DNA from: Macrotis lagotis
Lineage: Eukaryota; Chordata; Mammalia; Peramelemorphia; Peramelidae
Direction: 5' to 3'
DNA: 64,000 nucleotides
Assembly (NCBI RefSeq): GCF_037893015.1
Contig: NC_133658.1
Span: 148,771,160-148,835,159, forward strand
How positions within the stretch are numbered: the stretch's first letter is position 1; every line of letters begins with the position of its first letter. Under the pieces are notes generated by a model. That model was not told where the DNA came from. It did no database searches and saw only the letters and a program-made list of their open reading frames with translations. Made by a program: the position numbers and the translations under genes. Of the stretch, positions 33,624 through 44,580 are shown piece by piece.

Positions 33624-33829
33624 AAAATAACATTTTGTGTCAGCTAGGTGGCACAGTGGATAGAGCACCGACCCTGGAGTCAGGAGTACCTGAGTTCAAA
33701 TCTAGCCTCAAACACTTAATAATTACCTAGTTGTGTGGCCTTCATGCCACTTAACCCCATTGCCTTGCAAAAACTAAAATAAATAAACAAACAAATAAAT
33801 AAATGAAAAAATAAAATAAAATAACATTT
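33624..33829 (+). mobile_element. short-form SINE with target-site duplication
   Basis: The body is 33636-33817: GTCAGCTAGGTGGCACAGTG head, box-B-like GTTCAAATCT, TTAATAATTACCTAGTTGTG, TTGCAAAAACT, then an unusually long AAAT/AAAC-rich tail (~60 bp). Identical 12-bp repeats AAAATAACATTT lie at 33624-33635 and 33818-33829. A few bases are lost in the GGCCTTGGGCAAGCC segment. Confidence 0.9.
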
Positions 33830-33930
33830 CCATAAAGGACTTGAGAATGTCCTCTATATAGTAGCTCATCATATCTTTGATTCCTTAGATCAAAGCTCCC
33901 TTCCTTCACCACCTGTATGTGGAATATAAA

Positions 33931-33969
<39 letters not shown>

Positions 33970-34504
33970 CAGAATATAATAGTTTTTTAAGGATATAAGC
34001 TTTTCATTTTTAAATATTTTTGTCTCCAACATTTATCAGGGTATCTGGCATATAAAAAAATTTAACAAATCCTTTCCATTCATGTATGCATTTATTCACT
34101 CATCCACCCATCCATTTACACATGCATAGGATGCATCTTTTTCAATTTGCTTGAAACAGCTTGCATGATTCAAAGTCCAGTGCTGGATCTGTATGTTTTC
34201 CCTCTTAATTCATTTTTTCATTTCCAACTCATTCCTCTAGGCACTTCTTACAGATGCCCAGTCTTTTCATGATGCCAAATGGACCACTCCAGCAATGGCC
34301 ATGCCAACTTTCAACTTTCTTTAACCCATCAAAACTACTGTTTCCTCAGTTATTTGTCACATAGGAGAACAAATTAACTGATAATTATTCATATTTCTAT
34401 AACTCTAACATAAGACTTTCTATACCACCTTATGAGGTAGGTATTACATTTATATACATACATACACACATATATGAAATAAATATAATGAATAAATGCA
34501 ATCT
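33830..34504. other. unique AT-rich sequence with (AT)n
   Basis: (AT)n at 33938-33967. A CCATCCATTTA-type patch lies near 34080-34130. No gene seen. Confidence 0.45.
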
Positions 34505-34675
34505 TTGTTGGATTTAGGAAGACAAGTGATTCCCTCAAGGTCATGTAGGTAGTAGGTGGCTTTTTTTTTAAATGACATTTAGCATTCCAAAATTTCAGTG
34601 GTATTAAACATTAAAACTCAGATCTGAAATTAGATTTCCTTATTCCAAATCCAATGCCCTTTCACATATAACCAA
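34505..34675 (-). repeat. MIR-like SINE (antisense), degraded
   Basis: 'GATTCCCTCAAGGTCATGTA' and 'AATCCAATGCCCTTTCAC', separated by a T-rich insertion. Confidence 0.5.
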
Positions 34676-34819
34676 ACTGTACATTATATAAATGATCAAA
34701 TAATTATGTAATTACCATGGCTTACTATGCCAAAATGTGAAACATTTTGAAAGAGATAATTTAGTTATTGAAAAAAAATAAATTTCTAATGTATGAATTT
34801 CAGATAGTGTATCCAGAAG

Positions 34820-35022
34820 GTAGAAATTTGGAGTGATTAAATTACATAATTTGGTAGAGATATGATGGTAAGTGTTTAACAACTGACTCTCTGAAAACCC
34901 AAGATCCCTGCATTATTAATATTTTCTCTGTCCCTTTAAGTCTAGAAATCTATATAACAATCAATCAAGCCTTGTTTGCCAATTTCTATATTATAAATAC
35001 TCACATTGAAAATTTAACACTC
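34820..35022 (+). repeat. unnamed dispersed repeat 'X', copy 1
   Basis: It shares with 40890-41070 and 52965-53155 the ordered motifs GTTTAACAACTGACTCT, ATTTTCTC, TTAAGTCTAGA, CAATCAA and AAATACTCACATTGAAAATTT. All three copies are on the plus strand. The family is not identified; no coding potential. Confidence 0.6.
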
Positions 35023-35030
35023 CATTCTTC

Positions 35031-35440
35031 TGATTAGAGACCTGACTTGTTAGGCTTGGATCCAGTACACCCTAAGTCATTTACTGCTCTCAGCTGTCAT
35101 AGCATGCATTGGTAGTTCAAAGATATTTCTATAAAGATTACCTTTTCCCCTAGAATTGGCCATACTTTGCCTTAACCACCAATTTTCCAGGCCCCCTCTC
35201 CCATTTTAACTACTTCTTTATTCCTCAGCTTTCACCTCAACATTTCTTTATCCTGTTCTTCTCTTTGCATTTTTTATTAGATCTTCCCATTAAGTCAAAA
35301 GACGGCTTTATAGGAACTCAGGATTAGAAGGAATCATATAGTTCTTCTAATGTTTCTCTCTTTGACATATGGGGAAACTAAAAGAAGGAAGAAAGGAGGA
35401 AAGAGAAAGAAAGGTCTTCTGACCCCCAATAAAAATATTC
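35031..35440. other. unique sequence, no gene seen
   Basis: Bases 35315-35400 faintly resemble an antisense MIR-like start, then an A/G-rich patch. Confidence 0.35.
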
Positions 35441-35510
35441 ATCAAGTGCTTTGGGCAAGCCACTTAACCCCACTGCCTTGCAAAAACCTAAAAAAACCAT
35501 ATATCAAGTG
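35441..35510 (+). mobile_element. 5'-truncated short-form SINE with target-site duplication
   Basis: Only the last ~50 bp of the SINE is present (35449-35502: GGGCAAGCCACTTAACCCCA...TTGCAAAAACC and an A-tail). It is flanked by ATCAAGTG at 35441-35448 and 35503-35510. The tail is nearly identical to consensus. Confidence 0.8.
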
Positions 35511-36179
35511 ATTACTTGGCAATGTGACTGCTTCATGAACCTTCAGTCAGAGACTGGGTAATGTTAGATCACAAGATTTTGAACTAGACAGGTGCAGGTC
35601 CAGAGACTTTCAGAGTTCAGTCCATTCCCCACTGGAATAAAGGCTAGAATTTATAAAGCACTGATGAGACTGAGGTCCAGGAAGTGGAAATGATTCACTC
35701 TCTTCCCCTGAGGAATGAAGGATGAGTGAACACTAGTTTTCCAGAGTTCCTAGAGTTCTCTACCATTTTTGTTTCTGGGAGAAAATGGAAAAGTAAAGTT
35801 AAGCTCTATTTTTAATGAAGATCTCCAGATTCTCAATTCAGATTGCACCAGGCAACAATTTGTTTGCTAAATGAAAACCAGCTGGCTATTGAAAGAAATA
35901 AATTTATTGGGAATTAGCTGTCATGTGTTGGGTGTATATTTACTACCTGGTTGTCAAACCTCAGTGAATCTGTGTTAAATAATATTTTTTAATTATCATG
36001 CAAAAATATGAACCATTAATCACAAATTAAAGATATTTGCAAAACTTTAATTCATCATATCATCAATTATCTTTACCTTCATCTTTTCTGGTGATCCCTT
36101 TTGGAGAAAGAGGCTCAGCACATAGTCTTAGACATAGAACTCTCATATCTCTTAGCAGTAGCAATCTGAACTGAAGAAC
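35511..36179. other. unique sequence, candidate conserved block
   Basis: Bases 35860-36080 are AT-rich, complex and repeat-free, with several TAAT/ATTA words of the homeodomain type. Conservation cannot be judged here. Confidence 0.3.
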
Positions 36180-36358
36180 CCAGGACCAAAGAGAGCTGGG
36201 TTTGGAATCAAAGAACCTGACTTCAAATCTTTACTCTTTCAGTTAACTATCTATGCGATCTTGGGCAAGTCAAATATGCCTTTCTGGGCATCAGCTTTTC
36301 ATCTGCAGAATGAGGTGGGAAGAGAAAGCTAGGTGCTTTCTAACTCTAAATCTATGAT
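36180..36358 (+). repeat. MIR-like SINE
   Basis: 'GCTGGGTTTGGAATCAAAGA', 'GCGATCTTGGGCAAGTCAAA' and 'CTTTCTAACTCTAAATCTAT'. Confidence 0.65.
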
Positions 36359-36359
36359 C

Positions 36360-36541
36360 CCATAATCTTCCTTTTTTTTTTAGTTTTTTTTTTCTTGCAA
36401 GGTAAATGGGGTTAAGTGGCTTGCCCAAAGCCACACAGCTAGGTAATTATTAAGTGTCTGAGGTCGGATTTGAACTCAGGTACTCCTGACTCCAGGGCCA
36501 CTCTATCCACTGTGCCACCTAGCCACTCCTCCATAATCTTC
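36360..36541 (-). mobile_element. short-form SINE with target-site duplication
   Basis: The antisense body is 36371-36530: T-rich run, CTTGCAAGGTAAATGG, TGAACTCAGGTACTCC, and a head ending GTGCCACCTAGCCACTCCT. Direct repeats CCATAATCTTC at 36360-36370 and 36531-36541 are identical. Confidence 0.9.
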
Positions 36542-37099
36542 TACCATTCTTTTCTCTATTATCTCTTTTCCTCTCCATTATAAGACTAAACATTTGTAAC
36601 TGGAAACTTGAGGAGATTCAGGCTGATAACCTCTCTGTTTTTGAGCTAACAGATGATGATGACAGGGGAAATCAATTCCCAGGCCAGAACAGAGTGGGGG
36701 TAGTGCCCTGAGAAGAGACCTGAAATGATTAGTAGGAGAACTGGATCCTAGATCTACTTCTATTATAGAAAGTTGAGAAACCTTGAATGAGCCCCTTCTG
36801 TGCAAAATATACAAGTAAAGTCGCTCCCAACTCTGACAATCCATGGGTCTATTATTTATTTCTGTCCTCTAGAAACCTCTGTCCATCTTCATAATAAAGG
36901 GTTCTAAAAACTCTAGAAAACTATTGTTCCCTCCTCCTCCATCATCCTTCAGTAGAAGAAAGCAAGGCATTTCTACTTCTGGGACCTCAGTCTCCTCATC
37001 TCTAAAGTGTCACATAAAACTTGCTAATATCAAATGAGAAATGAGTTGGCAATGGTGGTCTTTGTTGCCTCCATCATCTAGTTCCCTGAATGTGTCTTG
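36542..37099. other. mostly unique, one MIR-like fragment
   Basis: Bases 36725-36850 resemble a sense MIR 3' half (GCTCCCAACTCTGACAATCC). No gene seen. Confidence 0.4.
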
Positions 37100-37400
37100 T
37101 CCTGCAACATTTGGTCATTTCAGAAGGGGAATTTAAAATGGTCCCTGAATCTTCCTCTGGGGTGTATCAGCATTCTCTTACTCTGTAATGCTTTTCCCCT
37201 TCCACCCATATGGATTTTACATTCCATCCCATGCCTTCCTCACTTAGCAATTACATGCTCAGCATGCACATCGGAAATGTTTGCGTTGGTAACAAATGCT
37301 CTGAGGGTTAATTATCATCCTACGCTACAGAAGGCCCTTGCACAGGGCCTTATAGACAGCAATGATTCCTCCTCTCATTTGCTTTGCCATGTGGTCTGAG
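37100..37400. other. candidate conserved non-coding block
   Basis: Complex repeat-free sequence with retained CpGs (CACATCGGAAATG, TTTGCGTTGG), an AT-core word GGTTAATTATC and a near-palindrome around AAGGCCCTTGCACAGGGCCTT. The 100-codon frame at 37097-37399 shows no domain, so I treat this as possible regulatory sequence only. Confidence 0.3.
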
Positions 37401-38179
37401 CATATGCCTGCTTGGAGCAGTGTGGGGCCACTAAAGCCCCCTCTCCTTCTCATGCTTCACTGCTATGGAAGATGTGGGCAGTCATCTCTCACTCAATCGA
37501 GTTCAGCAGGACTAAAGTCTTCCTGGATTGGGGCACTGATTGTCCACCTATGGAAGCTGGGGAAAGAGAGGGAGCAATGGGGACTAAAGAGTCTCCCATT
37601 GCCCCCCAAAACCCCCAACAGGATGAAATGTCCCTGGGAAATGTCAAAAAAAAGACCTAGTCTGATCCCTTGTACCTAGAAGAGCTGCTCGATGCCTATC
37701 ATCTAGGAAAAATAAGTTAACATTTTAAAGATTAATGACTCAAAGGTGGTAGATATTGCAGAAAGCAGAAGAGAGTGAAGGAGCAACACTGCTGGGAAAA
37801 TGAACCCTTCCCTTTCCCTAATACATAGCTATTTCCAGGATTTCAGAAAAGACCAGGTTATAAGTAACACAGCTGGGGAAATGATATCTATTACCTTCTG
37901 AAGAAAGTCCAATAGTGTGAGTCCTCCTAGGGTTCAACCACTTTTTTTTCCCTCTTTGATGATTTTGATAATTGTATTTCAATATAATTGGTTTCCTTTG
38001 CAACTCTACATATTTTATTTTATATGTTTAAAATTATTCTGAGGAAGAGGTCCATAGGCTTCATCAGGCACAAAAATGATCAAGAATCTCTGTTAGAGGA
38101 TGCCACACTAGGATCTAGTCATCGCCCAATAGAGCCAATAGAAAGTTTCCAGATCATGTCATATAAATAATAGGTTGAA
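37401..38179. other. unique sequence, no gene confirmed
   Basis: Two overlapping frames (82 and 105 codons, 37362-37679) end in a proline-rich stretch but lack any recognisable domain. Treated as chance. Confidence 0.35.
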
Positions 38180-38410
38180 TAACAGGGAGGGGTCTTAGAA
38201 ATAATTTAACCTAACTTTCACTTTACAGATAAAGAAACTAGTCTGTCAAAATCTTGAGGGCCAGGGACTGTTATCAACTCTGTCTTCCCTAGAGAAACTA
38301 AAAGATTGTATGAATAAAACTGAGAGCCAAAGAATTTAGTGACTTGACTAAAGTCACATAGTGACTGAACTAGGAAGAGAATTAAGGCATTCTAATTGCT
38401 TGCCAAGTAT
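38180..38410 (-). repeat. MIR-like SINE (antisense), interrupted
   Basis: 'CACTTTACAGATAAAGAAAC', later 'GACTAAAGTCACATAGTGAC' and 'GGAAGAGAATTAAGG', with unrelated bases between the halves (38250-38320). Confidence 0.5.
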
Positions 38411-39299
38411 AGTCCATATAAGTTTCCATCTCCCTCTCTCATATGAGTCTTGGTTTCTAGCACAAAACTACAGCTCTCCTTCAGTGTTCTAGGAAGTGTT
38501 TCTTTTTGTGCAAGATTATCAGCCAAAAATTGGTTATCTAGTGTAAGTAGCTTTTAGAAAGGAGTATTTATTAAGTTGGAACTTTAAAAGCAGCTGATAA
38601 AAAATATCTTTCCAAATGTGACATTCCAAATACAAGTAAAGTTCAGGGAAGTGTGGGCTCAAACTTAGAGAATACATGTAATGAAAAGATAATTCATCAC
38701 TTTTAATTGTTAGACTCCTATGTTCCCATCCATGGAGTATTCCTTACATTTTCTTTAAGCATGATGAATTTATATTTATTGTTTCCTTGGTTCCCAATTA
38801 TTGCCACCTCCTACTGTCCTGGAGGTAGAGGGTTGGAGGGAACAGAGGACAATTTTAGGATGCTGATGGGAAGATGGGAAAACCAAAATCCTCTGGACTT
38901 GTTGAAACTAAGGCCATCCTCCAATAAAATGGGGGGGGGGGAGGAGACTAAGAAGTAATCAAAGCTTCTTCTTTTCCTCTCCTACATCCCTGCTAGTTCC
39001 TTCTCAGAAGTTTTGGCTAAAACTCCACATTACCTCTACTTTCTGGAATGCCTGGATTCCAGCTAACTTGATGCATTTATAAAGAATATGTAGGGCCTTA
39101 TGAAATCCCTTAGTCAACTGGAAGAGGCTTCCTATCTGTCCCAATATCTGGTCATTTCGCTTAATTTGATTGCTTTTGAAGACTTTTCACACTTAGTCTA
39201 ATGACTATTATTAATTGATTGATTGAGTCATATCCTTACCCTAATTAAGCTATCAAGGCTGAAATAGTGTGGGGCTGTTTCAACCCCATATTTACACCA
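38411..39299. other. unique sequence, no gene seen
   Basis: It contains a G10 homopolymer at about 38932-38941. No repeat recognised. Confidence 0.4.
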
Positions 39300-39690
39300 G
39301 AATCATAGAAATTTAGAGCTTGATGGGATTCTAGCATCCCAAACTGAAAAAGAATCCTTATTACAATGCCACAAAAATATTCATCAAAACTTTTATGTGA
39401 AGACCTCCAATGATGAGGAATCTATTATCTTCATTTCACTTTTGAATCACTTTAAATTTTAGGAAATTTTTTCTAATATTGATCTTAAATTTATCTCTTT
39501 GTTGCTTCCATTCTTTATTCTTGTTCTATCTTCTGGATCATGCAAACTAAGCCTAATTTTTCTTCCACATTTCAGCCTGTTTTATTGAATGTCCCAAATA
39601 CTTTACCAGATCTTCCTACAGCATGAACTATCAAGTCTTAACCATTCTCATTGCTCTGCTCTGGACAAGCTACTCTACCACACTAGAGAA
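39300..39690 (+). repeat. L3/CR1-like LINE 3' non-coding region
   Basis: 'AGAAATTTAGAGCTTGATGG', 'AGACCTCCAATGATGAGGAA', 'TTTCAGCCTGTTTTATTGAA' and 'CATTGCTCTGCTCTGGACAA' follow the order of CR1/L3 3' non-coding sequence. Confidence 0.5.
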
Positions 39691-40429
39691 TGTGAAATTT
39701 AGCCCAGATTAGACATGAATTGTTTAGAAAAAGTAATATGGGAAAGGGGAATAGGGAAAGGAGAGTTGGTATTTTGGTAGGGAGATGATTTCACATTATA
39801 ATGGGGTTTTTCCTCTCACCTATTTGCTTGATTTCTTGCTCTGCCTGCTCCCATATTCACTCAATATCATTCCTTCTCCTTCAGGTATGTTACCCAAGAG
39901 ATTAAGCTTTCAAACAAGTTTCACAGAAGCTAGGAAGAAGTTGTTTCTAATTCACCAGGCTAGACTGGTGGGAGGTCCTACTGCCTTCTCATCCCTGTCT
40001 TGCCTGCTGCAGGACCATGGGAGAACTGACAGTTTGCTTGGACAACCCCCAGCAGCCAACATGTCAGCACTGGACAGTGTATGAAAAATCAATTTGAATA
40101 ACAATGTCAGCAGCCTTTGCCCAAATCGCAAGATCCATAGAAATCAGAGAACAGTCCCTCACCATAATCTCATAAATCATCCCTGGGAGAGCTGTCACAG
40201 TCAAGACCTGTGGAGGCTGACTATCTGCTTAGCCAAACATCAAATGCAGCCGACACACTGGGTTTGCTTTGCCCAGCTCTCGACCCACCTCTTCTTGGGG
40301 CAGCTGAAATGCAGGAAAGGGAAACAGAAGGGTTTTCAGAGTCCTCTTTTAGGGGAATTATCTCTGGGCTATGCAACTCTTTCCATTAGGACAGGCATTT
40401 TTTTTGCTCTGGCATTTGGGAGAGTGAAA
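39691..40429. other. unique sequence, candidate conserved block
   Basis: Bases 39990-40330 are repeat-free and complex, with CpGs retained (AAATCGCAAG, CAGCCGACAC, CTCTCGACCC). The frames 39785-40084 (99 codons) and 40094-40582 (162 codons) lie here. The second is the longest unique-sequence frame outside repeats, but its end runs into a MIR-like element and no domain is visible. Confidence 0.35.
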
Positions 40430-40585
40430 GAAGCAAAGTGGGAAGTGGTACTAATGGGTAGAGATTTGGTCAACATGGGTTCAAATTCTGCCTCTGGCAC
40501 AGACTCCTCTTTTATGATTCTGGATAAATTATTTAACCTCCCAGAATCTTCAATCAGTTTTCTAGAGAAGATTATCTATTAGAGA
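40430..40585 (+). repeat. MIR-like SINE
   Basis: 'CATGGGTTCAAATTCTGCCT', 'ATTCTGGATAAATTATTTAA' and 'CCAGAATCTTCAATCAG'. Confidence 0.6.
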
Positions 40586-40889
40586 ATGATAGCAGAGTCT
40601 CATTGTGAAAGAAGTTTCTTTACCAGAAAAATTCCCTAAAATTATGAAAGTCCAAGGGAGAAGGAAAGAAAAAATTTAGGGAGAAGAAGATCAGAAGTGA
40701 GAGATCAGAAAGTGAGTCGGGGTTTAGATGCTCCCTTTTAGGGACTTGGAATTCCCCCTATCTCTCCAGGGATTGTCAAGGTTTAGCAAATCCCAGTGGT
40801 GAACCTGAAGAGTCCACCAAAAATAAATAGGAGTAATAGGATAATGAAAAACTAAATATATATCCTACATTGAACAAGGGATCCTGGGT
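40586..40889. other. unique sequence, no gene seen
   Basis: A/G-rich at the start; nothing recognised. Confidence 0.4.
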
Positions 40890-41070
40890 TAGGAACAGTG
40901 CCATGCTGGCAAAATGTTTAACAACCAACTCTGAAAAAATGTTTTAAGTTTAATCTGATAACTTAATATTTTCTCCTTCATTTTCTTAAGTCTAGATAAT
41001 CAACCAAGCAATAAGTCAATCTCTGATTCCCAGCAATTTCAGAGGTGTAAATGCTTACATGGAAATTTTA
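40890..41070 (+). repeat. unnamed dispersed repeat 'X', copy 2
   Basis: 'CTGGCAAAATGTTTAACAAC', 'TTAATATTTTCTCCTTCATT', 'TTAAGTCTAGATAATCAACC' and 'GTAAATGCTTACATGGAAAT' align with copies at 34820 and 52965. Confidence 0.65.
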
Positions 41071-41079
41071 TTAATTGGC

Positions 41080-41245
41080 TAATTGAAGCTGACTTGAGAA
41101 CACTTGTCTGTTTTCTCATCCTAGCTGCCCTGCTAATTAGGCATGTGATCCAGGGCAAATCATTCTATAACTTTATTTTAATATCTGTAAGATATCTAAG
41201 GAACCTTTTAGCTCTAAATTCTTTTATTCTAACTCCAGATTCCTT
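41080..41245 (+). repeat. MIR-like SINE fragment
   Basis: 'CATGTGATCCAGGGCAAATC' and 'CTTTTAGCTCTAAATTC' fit the MIR middle and 3' part. Confidence 0.5.
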
Positions 41246-41289
41246 TTGAGATACAAGAACCTACCAATGATTTATCATAATAAGGGCAG

Positions 41290-41490
41290 CTCATGAGAAC
41301 CTAAGCTACACACATCTTCAAAGCATCTTTCTCCTATCATCCCTAAGAAGTAAAGTATCATTATGCTCATTTTATTGGCTAAGTAACTGTGACAGCTTCA
41401 CATAGTTCATAAGTAACAGATGTATTAGAATACAGGTCTTATGACTCTAACAAGTTCTTTTCAGTAAACCCCATTTCATTGCTTTTCCCC
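41290..41490 (-). repeat. MIR-like SINE (antisense)
   Basis: 'TCATTTTATTGGCTAAGTAA', 'CAGCTTCACATAG' and 'TACAGGTCTTATGACTC'. Confidence 0.5.
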
Positions 41491-41679
41491 AGACTTCTTT
41501 ATTTCAATGGATTTGGGACTTAATCAATATTGACAGTCCTTCCAATGGTGTAGGATCTACTCTACAGCTTCCCATTACCTGTATCTTTTATCTGTTAAGC
41601 TTTTCCAGGACAAGTCACTTAAATTCACTGTCATTAAAATAAATTAACAAGTGAACTAACCCATCTTCCTCCAATAAGA

Positions 41680-41890
41680 AGAGCTGATATTTGTAAAGTT
41701 CTAGTAAGTTTGCAAAGGGCTTCATGGACATTATTTGATCTGAGCACATTAATAGCCCTGTCAATATGGCAGATATTTTTAGACTCATTTTATCCATGAG
41801 AAAACTGAGGCTTGGCTATAGTAGTAATAAATACTTAAAGGCATTTTGAATAGAATCTTCCTGATTCTGAATCCGGTGCTTGTTTATGAC
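41680..41890 (-). repeat. MIR-like SINE (antisense)
   Basis: 'GATATTTGTAAAGTTCTAGT', 'CATGAGAAAACTGAGGC' and 'CTTCCTGATTCTGAATCCGG'. Confidence 0.6.
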
Positions 41891-41994
41891 AGAGCTTCAA
41901 AAATAATCAATCAGATTTCATGGCTATTATCTGTTTGCTGGGGTGGGCTTGGTCTCCATGGTTGCCACACAACAAAAGGGAGAAGGTTCCCATT

Positions 41995-42120
41995 TTTACC
42001 ACTTATTTGTTGTGTGATCTTGGGTGAGTCTTTTCTTTTCTCTGCCTCAATGTCCTCATCAGTCAATGGAGGAAGTTGGATAAGATGATTTCTAAGACTC
42101 CATAGGATTCTAGACCTATG
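41995..42120 (+). repeat. MIR-like SINE fragment
   Basis: 'GTGTGATCTTGGGTGAGTC', 'GCCTCAATGTCCTCATC' and 'GACTCCATAGGATTCTAGAC'. Confidence 0.65.
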
Positions 42121-42224
42121 ACTATATAGTACTGAACTATAAAAAGGGAGAGGCAGGCACAAGGAATAGGAGTAGAACTGAATCAGTAGGGAGCATAAGA
42201 TGAATGATGATAAAATATGATGAT

Positions 42225-42450
42225 AATAATTCACAGACTGTGTCATGGTTTGTAAAATACTTTCCACACTTTTTTTCATTATAGTCTCAGCTCATTCCTA
42301 TTAGGTAGGAGCTGTACTCATTTTCCTCATTTAGAAATGAAGAAACTGAGGGTCAGGGTTAAGGGACTTATCTAAGGTCATATAGTATGTGTTGTAGGGA
42401 AGATTTGAACTCAGGTCTTAATGACTCCAAGTCCAGTTGAATATACCAAG
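42225..42450 (-). repeat. MIR-like SINE (antisense)
   Basis: 'CTCATTTAGAAATGAAGAAA', 'CTAAGGTCATATAG' and 'AGATTTGAACTCAGGTC'. It is well preserved. Confidence 0.7.
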
Positions 42451-42504
42451 ATGTTCAAGACTGAGCCCATCTACCACATTCCTTTGAATTACATAGGTCA
42501 TAGG

Positions 42505-42660
42505 TCATAGAATAATAATAACACTAAGGCTAGGAGGGACCTCAGAGGCATCTAAATCTAACCTCCAACATTTTACAGGTATGAAAACTAGGTTACATGC
42601 TGGACTCTGGACCTCATGGCTTCAAATCCAGCACACTGTTCACTGAACTATCTTAACTTC
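42505..42660 (-). repeat. MIR-like SINE (antisense)
   Basis: 'GGAGGGACCTCAGAGGCATC', 'CTAACCTCCAACATTTTACA' and 'GCACACTGTTCACTGAAC'. Confidence 0.6.
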
Positions 42661-43694
42661 ACATTTGCCTTTGACAGAGGACTTAGACAGGGCTCAGTGG
42701 GGAGAATACTAGCATCCTCATTGTTCCCTCTTAATTGTGTTCGGACACTGGCTGGGCCACAGTGAACAGATCTGAGTGTCTCACCCTGGAATCCTAGCTT
42801 GAGTTAAAAAATAATTTTGAGCCAAACTGTGACACCTAAATCTATTGCAAATGTCAGTGGCTGGGCCTGGAGCCAGAGCTGTGATCTCCCTCATGTCAAT
42901 AAATCCTTGAAGTTCCCTCTCCCTTGGAAACCCAGATTTCTTCTGATGGTGCTGCTTTCTACCCCAGGCTGCCTTTTCATGAGTAATTTCTTTTAACCTG
43001 AGGATCACAGCTGTGAGCTGTGATGAAAAAAAGATTTCTTCCAGGCTGGGGCTGGAAAATGCAAACTAAAGAAGCAGCAGTAGGCTGAGGGGGGGAAAAA
43101 AGAAAAGAAAAAGAAATGGCCAATGGATGGAAAGTTGTAAGGTCAGCAGGGAAGGCTCAGGCAGGTTCCTGCATTTTCCCTTCAGATATTTTTCATACAT
43201 GGTAGAGGGGCATTGAGCTTATCAGGAGACACTGGTTTCATGTAAATGAGGGACAGAGGAGGTTTCAGCTGGCTTCATCTTTAGGGTGATCCTCATGCTT
43301 CAGAGGATGGTCCGAGATGTGATACAACCAGCTCTGGGGACTGAGCCAGGGCAGGAAGGAGGAGTGCCCAAGTAGGACCTTTCCTGTTGGGCTTCTGCCC
43401 AGGAGCTGGAGATAGGCCCTGGGGAGGGAGAGGTTTTTGATTGTCTTCCTCCTGAGGGAATGCACTGTCAACTGCCTGCCATGAATCTCATTGGCCCTGT
43501 TTGTACAGAGCAGTCTGAGGCTGTGAGAGAGAGATAAAAAGTCTCCAAATTAAAAGGAGGGAATTGAATGATTCCATATTGGGTTTCAGACATCCACTTT
43601 TGCCCTAGTAGTCCCACTGTCTCTAAAAAAGAATGCATGGTCATTGCTAGCCTCAGTTTTCAGAAAGGTGAACTGCTACATTTCCACTGGGAAG

Positions 43695-43695
<1 letters not shown>
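42661..43695. other. unique sequence, candidate conserved block
   Basis: Bases 42780-43080 and 43200-43500 are complex, repeat-free and more GC-rich than their surroundings. A short near-palindrome, CACAGCTGTGAGCTGTG, sits at about 43006-43022. Minus-strand frames of 68 and 75 codons have no domain. Confidence 0.3.

Positions 43696-43749
<54 letters not shown>
43696..43749. repeat. (GT)n microsatellite
   Basis: About 27 uninterrupted GT units. Confidence 0.95.
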
Positions 43750-43750
<1 letters not shown>

Positions 43751-43859
43751 TCAATATGACCAAAGCCTCTAGAGGGATGAAATACAGATATTAACCCTAC
43801 TTGATGGATGAGAAACAGAAAACCAGAGATTTAGTCCAGGAACACATATCTATAAGAAG

Positions 43860-44085
43860 CTTTAGAAACTATCTAACCTAACTTGAAGTCAGCAAGACTT
43901 GAGTTTGAATTTTGCCTCAAACATTTACTAGTTGTGTAATCTTGGACCAAGTTCTGGGTTTTATTTTCTCCATCTATAAACTGTTGATAATAATAGTACT
44001 TTCTTTCTAGAGCTGTTGTGAGAAGCAAATGAGATATCTAAAAAGTAATTTGAAATTATTAAAATGTCATTTAAATGTTTATTAT
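43860..44085 (+). repeat. tRNA-derived/MIR-like SINE
   Basis: 'GAAGTCAGCAAGACTTGAGT', 'CTAGTTGTGTAATCTTGG' and 'TTCTAGAGCTGTTGTGAGAA' with a MIR-type tail. Confidence 0.7.
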
Positions 44086-44459
44086 TATTAATTTTACCAA
44101 TAAAAGAACTGGGATCCATTAAGGTACCCAATAATTCAGACTGAATTAATATCCTTTGAAATATTTTGTTGTCCTTCAGACAACCAATATAGAGGAACCC
44201 ACCATGATTGAATTTAACCCAGAGTGGTCTTTTGGGTATTATTATACAACCAATGCAAAAGAGACATTCTTGAAAAGATGAGCTGGAATTTGAACAAATA
44301 GTATCATATTTTAAATGCCTTAGATGATCTTGTAATAAATTAATTCTATTCTGAAATATAATAGAATAGATAGAGGGATTCGAACTATGATTTTATTGGT
44401 AAAGGGAAAAAGAAAACTCCCTCTATGAACATTGATCAGAAAGGTTTTTGGCATCTTAA
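44086..44459. other. unique AT-rich sequence, no gene seen
   Basis: No supported feature. Confidence 0.4.
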
Positions 44460-44580
44460 AGGTGTTTTTCCCTAGGGTTCACCCAGTTAGTAAATGTCTG
44501 AGGTTAGACTTTGATGAAGATCCTCTGGACTCCAGAGCCAGTGCTATATGTACTGTGCTACCTACCAGTCCCATCTTAAA
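44460..44580 (-). mobile_element. tRNA-derived SINE fragment (antisense)
   Basis: 'AGTAAATGTCTGAGGTTAGA', 'CTGGACTCCAGAGCCAGTGC' and 'GTACTGTGCTACCTACCAG'. Confidence 0.65.

Noticed and set aside
40094..40582. 162-codon plus-strand frame in mostly unique DNA
   Set aside because: No domain, the end overlaps a MIR-like element, and no conservation evidence is available; kept only as a possible conserved block.
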